Source of the DNA: an uncultured Sphingomonas sp.
GTDB taxonomy: Bacteria; Pseudomonadota; Alphaproteobacteria; Sphingomonadales; Sphingomonadaceae
Assembly: GCF_913777625.1 (NCBI RefSeq)
Contig: NZ_CAJYTI010000005.1
Coordinates: 46,758 to 110,757 of the forward strand
Direction: 5' to 3'
Length of the DNA stretch: 64,000 nucleotides
The notes under the pieces are model-generated. The model did not search any database, had not been told where the DNA came from, and saw only the letters and a list, made by a program, of their open reading frames with translations. Positions 36,584 through 44,577 of this stretch are shown one piece after another. The position numbers and the translations under genes are program-made. The number at the start of each line of letters is the position of its first letter. The stretch's first letter is position 1.

Positions 36584-36808
36584 TCAGCGGCCGAGCTGTT
36601 CCTTCAGCGCATCGATCCGCTTCGAGGCCTCCGCCTTGTTCAGCGTGCCCTCGATCGGCGGCTCGCCCGCTTCTTCGAGCAAGGTGGTCAAGTAGGAGGC
36701 CTGAGCGCCGGTCATCGGATCGTCGCCGGACACCCAGTCATCGGGATCCTTTTCGGTGTTCGAGCCGGGGTGCGCGTCGAGCTTCGGGTTGTGCAGCGTG
36801 TCTGCCAT
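36584..36808 (-). CDS. DUF3072 family small protein
   Basis: A 74-residue hydrophilic protein with DDWVSGDDPMTGAQASYLTTLLEEAG, the DUF3072 core, and a C-terminal helix EASKRIDALKEQLGR. A GAGG ribosome site lies about 5 bases before the ATG. Function is unknown; such short acidic proteins often appear in stress regulons, which is not shown here. It converges on kdsA with 10 bp between the stops. Confidence 0.85.
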   Translation of the reverse strand: MADTLHNPKLDAHPGSNTEKDPDDWVSGDDPMTGAQASYLTTLLEEAGEPPIEGTLNKAEASKRIDALKEQLGR

Positions 36809-36881
36809 GATCGCCTCGCATTTGTTCCTGTTGTGTTCGAAAACGATCCGCGCGCGGCGGTGGTTCCGGGCCGATGGGCGA

Positions 36882-39245
36882 TCAGCCGGGTAGCGACACG
36901 CTCGCGATGCTGTCCGGCGCGTCGTGGAGACGCAGGTAGAGCGTCTTGCTCGCCGGTTTCGGCAGCGCGAGGCTGGTGCCGACGAAGCCGAGCGGCACCG
37001 GTGTCGGCTGCGCGAAGTCCGCGCTCCCGCTGAACGCCGAGACGACGAACAGATCGCGCCCGCCCAGCGTGCAGCTAGTGCCCTCGGCCGGGCAGGTCAG
37101 CCCGTTCAGCACCGGCAGCCGTGCCACGGCGACCAGCGGCTGCCAGTCGCCGATCGCGCCATCCTGCACCAGCCGGAAGCGCAGCGGCCCCGCAATCCCG
37201 GGCCCGAGCAGCGCACGCGGCGCGAAATGGGCCACCACCACGTCCTTGCCGATGCGCTGCAGGCCGCCATCGGCGAAGTGGAGCTTGGCGACAGGTCCGT
37301 CGCTGCCGGTGATCTCTACCAGGCCCTGGTCGCCCAGCGACCCGCGCGTCACGCGGAAGGAGAAGTCGATGGCAGCGTCGGCGGGCAATACGCCCTCCGG
37401 CAGCGAGATCGCGAGGCCGTCCTTCGCCGGCTGGGACACGGCAGCCCGGCTCAACACCGTGGCGACGGGGCGGGGGGGCGCCGCGCGCACCGCAAGCTTG
37501 GCGCTTCGCCCGTCGCGGAGCCGAATCATCGCCTCGCCATCGCCGGCGGGGACGGCGGACTCTGCGGTCATCGCCAGCCGGTCGCCCTCGCTGCCGCGCG
37601 AGAGCGTACCCGCGGTGAAGTGCAGGCCCTTCCAGTCGAGTCCCGTCACCTGGTCCAGCCGAGCGCCCTCCAGCACGCCGTCGCGATCGCCTTCAAAGGC
37701 GAGGAAGCGATCCAGCCGGCTCGCCTCCAGCCGGGCGGTGAGCGGAATCGTGTCGGGCGGGGCGGTGCCGAAGCGGGCGATGTTGAGGGTGAGGGATCCC
37801 GGCTTCACGTCCTTGAGTGGCAGGGTGATGGTCAGTTCGTCCTGGCCGGTGACCTTGAACGGCACCGGCGTGCGGGTGCCGCTTGCGTCGCTCAGCGCGA
37901 TCTGGCTCACGCAAAAGGCGGCGCCGCCGCGGAGCACCAGCGGATGGTCGCGGCCGACCACCACCTTGCTGTCGGGCGTCGCGTGCCACGCGCCCATCGC
38001 ATCGAGCTGCACCGGCAAGCGCGGGCCCGAAAAGCCGTCAAACCCCCAGCGGCCCTGGAGTGTCGTGTTGGCGACGGTGCCGAGATCCGCCGGCAGCGCG
38101 CCGTCCAGCCGCACGCCGCCCTTCTCGACGTCCGGCGTCACGGGCAGGTCGCGGCTCTTGCCGTCGGTGCCGGTGATCCGCACGGACAGGCTACGGCCGA
38201 AATCGGTGGCGTAGAGGAGGGGCGCGTCTTCCAGTGGCAGGGTGAGCCCGGGCTTCGCCAGGCACACGGGCGTCGGCCCGCCCGCCTGCCAGACCGGGGG
38301 CAGGGCGGCCCCGAGCGGCGGCAGGGCGGCAACCAGCACCGAGCGCGGATTCTGGAACGACGGCGCGCTGTTGAGCAGCAGCTTCAGCGTGTCCCCGCGG
38401 CCGATCGCGATCGCCGGGAGGTACTGATATTGCGGGCTGCGGAAGGCGCCGAACAGCTTGGCCACGTCGCGTGCCAGCCCGATATAGGGGCTGTAGAAGC
38501 CGCCGCCCGCCTGGGGCGTCGCGGCGAGGCTGTAGGCGAGGTCCACCGGTGCGCCCGTCAGAGTCTCGGCCAGCGTCGTGCCGCGCTGCGCCTGGAGTAC
38601 CAGCGAGTCGCGATTCTGGGTGAGGCACGCCGCCTGCAGGCCGCGCGGCCGGGTCAGGCATTCGGCATTGAGCTTGATGCGCAGCGCGTTGGCGAGCACC
38701 GGCGCGTCGGTCGCCAGCCGCTCGGGCGCGCTCTCGCCGATCCGTGCGATCGCGGCCACGAAGGCATCGAGTCGTGCACGATCGAGCGAGGCCTGGAACA
38801 TGTCCTGCGCGGCGCGGACGAACACGCCCGGGCGGCCCCGCACGGCATCGCGCACGGCATCGAAGCCGCCGCCGGTGTCGGGCGCGAGCAGCAGAACCGC
38901 CTGTTCGGCGCCCTTGGGGACCTCGATCTCCAGCCGGTTCTTCTTCTTGCGCCAGGTTTCGGCGACGAAGAACCAGTCCTTGGGCGGCGGGTTGGTGGCG
39001 CCGCGCAGAAAGGCGACGACCAGCAGATAATGCGCCGACTGGTCGGGTGGCAGCGCCGCCTCCGCCGTTACCGTGTCGCCGGGCTGCAGCGACGGGACAG
39101 CGCCGATCGGCAGCGTCGTACCGGCGCGGGTGACGCGCAGCTTCAGATCCGGGCCGACCAGGTCGAAGGCGTTCTGCTGGGCCAGGGCGGGGGCGGCGGC
39201 GAACAGCAACGCCAGCAGCATCGGGATCAGGGGGACGCGAACCAT
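36882..39245 (-). CDS. large secreted protein of unknown function
   Basis: A 787-residue protein with a Sec signal peptide (about 1-22, ending PALAQ). No domain is recognised. The body is rich in beta-type segments and short repeats of style (GDTLKLLLNSAPSFQNPRSVLVAALPPLG; GQDELTITLPLKDVKPGSLTLNIARFG), which suggests several immunoglobulin-like beta-sandwich modules after about residue 330. Five or six Cys residues in the mature part could form disulfides. It has no C-terminal aromatic residue for beta-barrel export, so a periplasmic or cell-surface location is likely. It is monocistronic, between DUF3072 and the BrkB gene. Codon use is like its neighbours. Confidence 0.8.
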   Translation of the reverse strand: MVRVPLIPMLLALLFAAAPALAQQNAFDLVGPDLKLRVTRAGTTLPIGAVPSLQPGDTVTAEAALPPDQSAHYLLVVAFLRGATNPPPKDWFFVAETWRKKKNRLEIEVPKGAEQAVLLLAPDTGGGFDAVRDAVRGRPGVFVRAAQDMFQASLDRARLDAFVAAIARIGESAPERLATDAPVLANALRIKLNAECLTRPRGLQAACLTQNRDSLVLQAQRGTTLAETLTGAPVDLAYSLAATPQAGGGFYSPYIGLARDVAKLFGAFRSPQYQYLPAIAIGRGDTLKLLLNSAPSFQNPRSVLVAALPPLGAALPPVWQAGGPTPVCLAKPGLTLPLEDAPLLYATDFGRSLSVRITGTDGKSRDLPVTPDVEKGGVRLDGALPADLGTVANTTLQGRWGFDGFSGPRLPVQLDAMGAWHATPDSKVVVGRDHPLVLRGGAAFCVSQIALSDASGTRTPVPFKVTGQDELTITLPLKDVKPGSLTLNIARFGTAPPDTIPLTARLEASRLDRFLAFEGDRDGVLEGARLDQVTGLDWKGLHFTAGTLSRGSEGDRLAMTAESAVPAGDGEAMIRLRDGRSAKLAVRAAPPRPVATVLSRAAVSQPAKDGLAISLPEGVLPADAAIDFSFRVTRGSLGDQGLVEITGSDGPVAKLHFADGGLQRIGKDVVVAHFAPRALLGPGIAGPLRFRLVQDGAIGDWQPLVAVARLPVLNGLTCPAEGTSCTLGGRDLFVVSAFSGSADFAQPTPVPLGFVGTSLALPKPASKTLYLRLHDAPDSIASVSLPG

Positions 39246-39309
39246 GACGCCGCTATACGGGAAGCGAGCCCGGCAGTGCCACCGCTCGCGCGACGAACCG
39301 TGTACGTGC

Positions 39310-40257
39310 TCAATCGGCGACGTTGTCGGCCACCCAGGCGCGGCGCTTGCCGAGCGGCTGCGGCGTGCCGGTGGTGGTGTCGTGCTCGGTCTGGTGCTCC
39401 AGCTCGGAGTTCAGTTCGGCGCCGAACAGCAGGATGTAGGCGGAGAGATACAGCCAGGTGAGCAGCGCGACGATGGTGCCCAACGCGCCATAGGTCGCAT
39501 CGAAGCGCCCGACATAACGGACATAGGCGCCGAAGCCGAGCGTCAGCGCCAGCCAGAGCAGCGCGGAGAACAGCGATCCGGGCGTGATCCATGTCCAGCG
39601 CGGCCGTGCCCGCGACGGGCCGAAGCGATAGAGCGCCGCCGCACCGGCCGCGCCGGCCAGCGTCAGCAGCACATGGCTGACCACCGTACCCACCACGAGC
39701 AGCGCGTCGGGGGCAAAGGGCAGCAGCCGGTCGAGCGCGCCCAGCGCCGTCATCGCCAAGGCTGCAAGGATCGCCGCGAGTACCGCGCCGAGGGTAATCG
39801 CCAGCGCGGTCAGATTCACCCAGAGGAAGCTGCGCTTCTCCTTTTCCTCATAGGCGATGTTGAGCGCGGCGATGATCGCGCCGGCGCCGTTGCGCGCGCC
39901 GAACAGCGCGATGGCGAGCGCGATCAGGATGCCGAGGCCCTTTTCGCCATCCGGGCTGTGGACCAGGCCGAGCAGTTGGGTGCCGATCACCCCCGCCACG
40001 TCGCGCGGCAGGATGGCGGAGAGCGCGCGGACGTCGTGCAGCACGGTCGCGGTATCGGCGATCAGCCCATAGCAGAGCACAATCGCGCCGAGCAGCGGCA
40101 CCAGCGCGAGGAAGCCGTAAAACGCGACGCCGGCCGCAATCAGCCCGATATTGTCGTCGCTGGCCTCATTCCAGCAGCGCCACAGCACCGCCTTCCAGCC
40201 GGCCCAGGGCATCGCCCACGGGCTGTGCGCATCGCGCCCCTTCGCATCCATCGTCAT
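39310..40257 (-). CDS. YihY/virulence factor BrkB family membrane protein
   Basis: A 315-residue inner-membrane protein with six helices, matching YihY/BrkB: WNEASDDNIGLIAAGVAFYGFLALVPLLGAI near residue 35, GPSRARPRWTWITPGSLFSALLW, and TYGALGTIVALLTWLYLSAYILLFGAELNSELE at the C-terminus. The old RNase BN name for YihY is wrong; its function is unknown, and BrkB was linked to serum resistance in Bordetella. ATG 40257 or ATG 40251 is the start. The same frame is open for 440 codons further as an antisense shadow of the radical SAM gene. It diverges from that gene. Confidence 0.88.
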   Translation of the reverse strand: MTMDAKGRDAHSPWAMPWAGWKAVLWRCWNEASDDNIGLIAAGVAFYGFLALVPLLGAIVLCYGLIADTATVLHDVRALSAILPRDVAGVIGTQLLGLVHSPDGEKGLGILIALAIALFGARNGAGAIIAALNIAYEEKEKRSFLWVNLTALAITLGAVLAAILAALAMTALGALDRLLPFAPDALLVVGTVVSHVLLTLAGAAGAAALYRFGPSRARPRWTWITPGSLFSALLWLALTLGFGAYVRYVGRFDATYGALGTIVALLTWLYLSAYILLFGAELNSELEHQTEHDTTTGTPQPLGKRRAWVADNVAD

Positions 40258-40440
40258 CCCCGTGCTTGTGACGGACAAGCGCGCGGCGGGAAGGGCGGTT
40301 CCGCGGAAAACCGGCGCCGAAAGGGCTTGAATCGCCGGCAGCGAACCGTCCTCCCTTGGGACAGGTCTATAATGGGGAAAAGCCCGCCTGCGCGGGGCGT
40401 GGTCGGCGAAAGCGCCACGCGGACAGGGGAGAAACCCAGC

Positions 40441-42522
40441 ATGTTCGAAACGTCGATCCTTACGTCCGTTCCCGCTGCCGATGCGGTGGATCAGGCCCAC
40501 GCCCGGCTGGAGCGCGAAGGGCTGGCCGGCATCGAAGCGGCGCTGGCGCCGTTCGAAGGACTGACCGCCGCCGAGGTGCCGGGCCTGACACGCCTGCTCG
40601 CCTGCGTCGTGGGATTGGTGACCGAGGGGTTTCGCGGCGACACGCGCTCGCCCGAAACCTATGCGGCCATCGCCTCGGTGCCGCCGGCGCTGGCCGCGCT
40701 GATGTTCGACCTCACGCTGGAAGGGATCTTCGGGGAAGGGCCGCGCGATATCACCGCCCTCAACGAGGTGGGGCTGCTCACCCTGGTCGGGTTGCTGTCG
40801 TCCGCCGGCGCGCATGAACAGGCGGCGGCGCTGCTGGTCCAGGCACGCGAACATGGTTCGAGCCCGGGTCTGGCGCGCGCCACATGGGTGGCGCGGTGCC
40901 GCTGGGCCGGCTGCCCCTATGAGGTTGGCGCCCACCTGGCACCCGCGAATCTGGGCTTCGCCGACCTCGCAGACGTGCTGGCGCGCATCGATTCGGCCGC
41001 GCTGGACATCGCCGCGCACCGCGCGCGCGTGCGGTTTGCTCTCCTTGCAACCGATATCGGCGCCGCCGCAAAGGCGATGGGGGTGGCGCTCTCCCTGCCG
41101 CTCGCTGACGGCGAGAAGATGGACCTGGTGCCGGAGATTGCGCTGTTCGCGGCGTTGCTGGCGGCCACGGGGGAGCTGTCGGCACTGGACGCCCATCGAT
41201 TGCGTTGGGCCCTTGCCGCCGCACCCGGCGTCACCACCGCCGCCGCCGACCTGCTCGCGCGCCTGGTTGCGGAGGAGCGAATCGCGTTCCTCGATCCGGC
41301 CGAAGCGGACGCTGCGCTTACCCAGCTGCGGGGCATCATCACGCCCGCCAGGCTGCCGGCCGTCACCGCCTATCCGATGCGCGGCGGCAGGCCGCATGTC
41401 GACATCGTCTGGCTGGAGATCACGAACCACTGCAACCAGAAATGCACCTTCTGCCCGGACATGTTCCGCGAGGATGCCCGTACCTGGCTGCCGCTCCAGC
41501 AGGTGAAGGATCTGATCGACCAGTTGGCCGATACGATCAGCGTCGGCTCGATGCAGCTCAACGCCTATGGCGAGCCGCTGCTGCACCCGAACATCGCCGA
41601 GATCCTAGCTTATATCCGCGAGCGTGAGCTGCCGTTCCCGACCTTCTTCACCTCGCACGGCATGACGCTGGTCGAAAAGAAGCTGAAGCAGCTTTCGGGC
41701 AACTATCCGTCGGGCATCGCGATCTCGCTGCACAACGACAGCCAGGAATCCTACGAGGCGACGCGCAGCCACAAGATCGGCGACTATGAAACGCTGGTCG
41801 CGCGCGTCACGGCGCTGATGCGCCAGATGGCCCGGGAACGGGCGCCGGCGCATCTGCGGCTCTACCAGATGGTGTCGAACGGTGCCGTCGACCTGCGCGT
41901 CGACGAGCTGACCCGCAGCGCCTTTCCGGAGACGCCGGAGCGGATGCTGCGCCACGTCCGCAAATGGGAAGCGGTCGCCGCCCGCATTGCGGAGGAAGTC
42001 GGCGACGAGACGCAGGTTCGCGCCCATGCCAACAGCCAGGACGCGATCTATGCCGCCTTCCTGCAAGCCAGCCAGGGCGACCGCAATCACCTGCCGATCC
42101 TCAGCTGGGTGGATGGCAATGGCGTGGTCCAATATGCGTTCATGTCGGCACGGCCGGTCAGCACCTATGCCAACCTGCTCCTCGAATATGATCCGCGCTG
42201 GTCCGTCGATCACAAGCTGCTCAGCAACTATGTCTGCGGCTTCACCGACACGCCCTCGCTGGCGATCTTCGCGACGGGGCGGCTGGGGCTCTGCTGTATG
42301 GATCTCAACAGCACCGCGACGTTCGGCGCGCTCTCGGACTTCGACAATCTCCATGCGGCGCTGACCAGCCCGCAGGCGCTGCGGATCTTCGCGCAGCTGT
42401 CCCATGGCGTTGCGGCCAGCCGCGGCTGCCAGATCTGCCTTGGTGGCGCCGAGCGCCACTGCGCGAGCAAGAATATGCCCGGGCCGCCGCGGCCGGTGGG
42501 CCATTTCCGCGACGGAATCTAG
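40441..42522 (+). CDS. radical SAM-SPASM protein with N-terminal helical domain
   Basis: A 693-residue protein. Residues 1 to about 310 are almost wholly alpha-helical and Ala/Leu-rich, like TPR or HEAT arrays, with no family I know. The radical SAM core starts at about 322 (DIVWLEITNHCNQKCTFCPDMF) with the cluster cysteines C331, C335 and C338. The C-terminal part has SPASM-type cysteines: VCGF near 599, LGLCCMD, and RGCQICLGG...HC. These would bind auxiliary Fe-S clusters, as in peptide or sugar maturases. No precursor peptide is evident nearby. A TATAAT at 40368-40373 may be the -10, and GGGGAGA precedes ATG 40441. Its stop codon overlaps that of dinB. Confidence 0.88.
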   Translation: MFETSILTSVPAADAVDQAHARLEREGLAGIEAALAPFEGLTAAEVPGLTRLLACVVGLVTEGFRGDTRSPETYAAIASVPPALAALMFDLTLEGIFGEGPRDITALNEVGLLTLVGLLSSAGAHEQAAALLVQAREHGSSPGLARATWVARCRWAGCPYEVGAHLAPANLGFADLADVLARIDSAALDIAAHRARVRFALLATDIGAAAKAMGVALSLPLADGEKMDLVPEIALFAALLAATGELSALDAHRLRWALAAAPGVTTAAADLLARLVAEERIAFLDPAEADAALTQLRGIITPARLPAVTAYPMRGGRPHVDIVWLEITNHCNQKCTFCPDMFREDARTWLPLQQVKDLIDQLADTISVGSMQLNAYGEPLLHPNIAEILAYIRERELPFPTFFTSHGMTLVEKKLKQLSGNYPSGIAISLHNDSQESYEATRSHKIGDYETLVARVTALMRQMARERAPAHLRLYQMVSNGAVDLRVDELTRSAFPETPERMLRHVRKWEAVAARIAEEVGDETQVRAHANSQDAIYAAFLQASQGDRNHLPILSWVDGNGVVQYAFMSARPVSTYANLLLEYDPRWSVDHKLLSNYVCGFTDTPSLAIFATGRLGLCCMDLNSTATFGALSDFDNLHAALTSPQALRIFAQLSHGVAASRGCQICLGGAERHCASKNMPGPPRPVGHFRDGI

Positions 42523-43604
42523 GGGGTCTCGGCCGCACCGAACAACGGCAACGGTGCGGCCTCGCCGCGATCGAAGTTCGACACCGTCACTCCCACCAGC
42601 CGTATGCCCTTGGGGGTGGGCAGCACCGACCGCAGCAGGGCGATGCTCGCCGCGTGAAGCTGTTCGCGGCTGGTGATGGGGGCGGGGTGGCTGCGGCTGC
42701 GCGTGATGATCTGGAAATCGGCATATTTGATCTTCACAGTCGCGGTGCGGCCAAAGCCCTGGGTGCGTTCGCACCATTCCCATACGTCGTCGGCCTGACC
42801 GAGTACGGCCGCCTCGATCTCGGCATCCTCGGTCAGGTCGCGACTGAAGGTGGTCTCCGAGCCGGAGGACTTGCGCTCGCGGTTCGGATTCACCGGCCGC
42901 TCGTCCACGCCGCGGACGATCTGGTAGTACCAGTCGGCGCTGCTGCCGAAATGCTGGACGAGGAAGTCGAGCGACTTGGCGCGCAGGTCGGCACCGGTCT
43001 CGATCCCCAGCCGCTGCATCTTGGTCGCTGTCACCGGCCCGACGCCGTGAAAGCGCGAGACCGGCAGAGTCTCGACCCAGGCGGCGCCCATGTCCGGCGT
43101 CACCGCGAACTGGCCGTTGGGCTTGCGATGGTCCGAGGCGAGCTTGGCGAGGAACTTGTTGTACGAAATGCCGGCCGACGCGGTGAGGCCGGTCTCGGCC
43201 AGGATCCGCGCGCGGATCTCCTTCGCCGTCGCCCAGGCGGTGCCGAGCCCGCGGCGATCCTCGGTGACGTCGAGATAGGCCTCGTCGAGCGACAGCGGCT
43301 GGATCAGGTCCGTATAGTCGGCAAAGATCGCGTGGATCGCTTGCGAGACCGCCTTGTACACGTCGAAGCGCGGTCGCACGAAGATCAGGTCCGGGCACCG
43401 TCGGAGTGCGGTTACCGAGGGGAGGGCGGAGCGCACCCCGAAGGCGCGGGCTTCGTAGCTCGCCGCCGCCACCACGCCGCGCGCCGCCGCCGATCCCACC
43501 GCCACCGGCTTGCCACGCAGGCTCGGATCGTCGCGCTGCTCGACCGAGGCGTAGAACGCGTCCATGTCGATATGCAGGATCTTGCGGACGGGCTGGGGGG
43601 CCAT
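42519..43604 (-). CDS. dinB: DNA polymerase IV
   Basis: A 361-residue Y-family translesion polymerase. Catalytic acids are in ILHIDMDAFYASVE (start) and LSLDEAYLDVT; the HhH motif FHGVGPVTATKMQRLGI and little-finger domain SSGSETTFSRDL are in order. No clear beta-clamp QLxLF motif: the C-terminus ends PLPLFGAAETP, and its PLPLF may serve. ATG 43604 is chosen because a LexA box sits at 43626-43640, just upstream; ATG 43625 would abut that operator. The stop overlaps the radical SAM stop through CTAG. Confidence 0.94.
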   Translation of the reverse strand: MAPQPVRKILHIDMDAFYASVEQRDDPSLRGKPVAVGSAAARGVVAAASYEARAFGVRSALPSVTALRRCPDLIFVRPRFDVYKAVSQAIHAIFADYTDLIQPLSLDEAYLDVTEDRRGLGTAWATAKEIRARILAETGLTASAGISYNKFLAKLASDHRKPNGQFAVTPDMGAAWVETLPVSRFHGVGPVTATKMQRLGIETGADLRAKSLDFLVQHFGSSADWYYQIVRGVDERPVNPNRERKSSGSETTFSRDLTEDAEIEAAVLGQADDVWEWCERTQGFGRTATVKIKYADFQIITRSRSHPAPITSREQLHAASIALLRSVLPTPKGIRLVGVTVSNFDRGEAAPLPLFGAAETP

Positions 43605-43625
43605 GGCCCGGCTATATCGGGACAT

Positions 43626-43640
43626 GAACGAATAGGGAAC
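43626..43640 (-). promoter_or_regulatory. SOS (LexA) box of dinB
   Basis: Minus-strand reading GTTC-CCTATTC-GTTC, an exact GTTC-N7-GTTC operator, ending 22 bp upstream of the dinB start. It is the second such box in the window, after that of mmcB. Confidence 0.82.
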
Positions 43641-43698
43641 GGTAATTCCGCCGCCAAGTCGTTGTGAAGCGGTCGGTTCGACGGCTAGAAGGGATACC

Positions 43699-44577
43699 AT
43701 GCCGATCCTTGCCCGCTGCCTCGCCCTGCTCCTCGCCTGCCTTGTCTGGACGCAGCCTGCGGCGGCGAAGACCATCCTGTTCATCGGCAACAGCTTCACC
43801 TTCGGCGCCAATTCGCCGGTGATGCGCTATCGCCCGGATCGGGTGGCCGACCTGAACCGCGAGCGCATCGGCGGCGTACCCGCGCTGTTCAAGACCTTCG
43901 CGATCCAGTCCGGGCTCGACTGGCAGGTGAGCCTGGAGACCTCGCCCGGCAAGGATCTGGCCTGGCACCTCGCCAATCGCCGCGCGCTGATCGACCGGCG
44001 CTGGGATGTGGTGGTGCTGCAGGGCTTCAGCACGCTGGACGCAGAGCATCCCGGCGATCCCACCCGCCACCTCGCCGCTGCCCGCGCGATCGCCGCGCTA
44101 GTGCACGCGCGCAATCCGGCGGCGCAGGTGGAACTGGTCGCGACCTGGTCGCGCGCCGACCAAACCTATCGGCCGGGCGGTCACTGGCACGGATCGTCGA
44201 TCTACCGCATGGCCGAGGATCTGCTGGCGGCGAACCGCCTGGGCCTCGCCCCCGGCACTGGCATCCACGGCGTGCTGCCGGTCGGCACCGCCTGGAACCG
44301 CGCGATCCGCGACGGCTTTGCCGATGCCAATCCCTATGACGGCCTCGCCTGGGGCCAGTTCAGCCTGTGGACCTGGGACCAGTACCATGCCAGCGCCGAG
44401 GGCTATTATCTGGAAGCGCTGGTCGAGTTCGGGGCGATCACCGGCCGCGACCCGCGCAGCCTCGGCCCGCGCGAACGCGCTGCCGAGGATCTGGGGATCA
44501 ACCCCGATGTCGCCCGAAAGCTGCGCGACGTCGCCGCCGCCGAGCTGGCGGCTCAGCGGGTCGGCGGCGCACCGTAA
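43699..44577 (+). CDS. secreted SGNH/GDSL-like hydrolase
   Basis: A 292-residue protein with a signal peptide (about 1-24, ending AAAK). KTILFIGNSFTFGANSPVM carries block I with the Ser nucleophile inside GNSF, VVVLQGFSTL is block II-like, and WDQYHASAEGYYLEALV supplies the Asp/His pair (DxxH). This resembles the SGNH-type esterases found with glycan-degrading enzymes. The substrate is unknown, but the convergent overlapping GH115 gene (25 bp overlap) suggests deacylation of glucuronoxylan. An AGGGA ribosome site precedes the ATG. Confidence 0.78.
   Translation: MPILARCLALLLACLVWTQPAAAKTILFIGNSFTFGANSPVMRYRPDRVADLNRERIGGVPALFKTFAIQSGLDWQVSLETSPGKDLAWHLANRRALIDRRWDVVVLQGFSTLDAEHPGDPTRHLAAARAIAALVHARNPAAQVELVATWSRADQTYRPGGHWHGSSIYRMAEDLLAANRLGLAPGTGIHGVLPVGTAWNRAIRDGFADANPYDGLAWGQFSLWTWDQYHASAEGYYLEALVEFGAITGRDPRSLGPRERAAEDLGINPDVARKLRDVAAAELAAQRVGGAP

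Noticed and set aside
36924..39461. An 845-codon plus-strand frame opposite the large secreted protein
   Set aside because: No signal peptide or domain, residue pattern of an antisense shadow (Arg, Gln, Gly, His), whereas the minus frame has a proper signal peptide and a normal codon pattern.
40258..40440. Possible precursor peptide for the radical SAM protein
   Set aside because: No short open frame with a ribosome site and a Cys- or Gly-rich core was found in the gap or just downstream.
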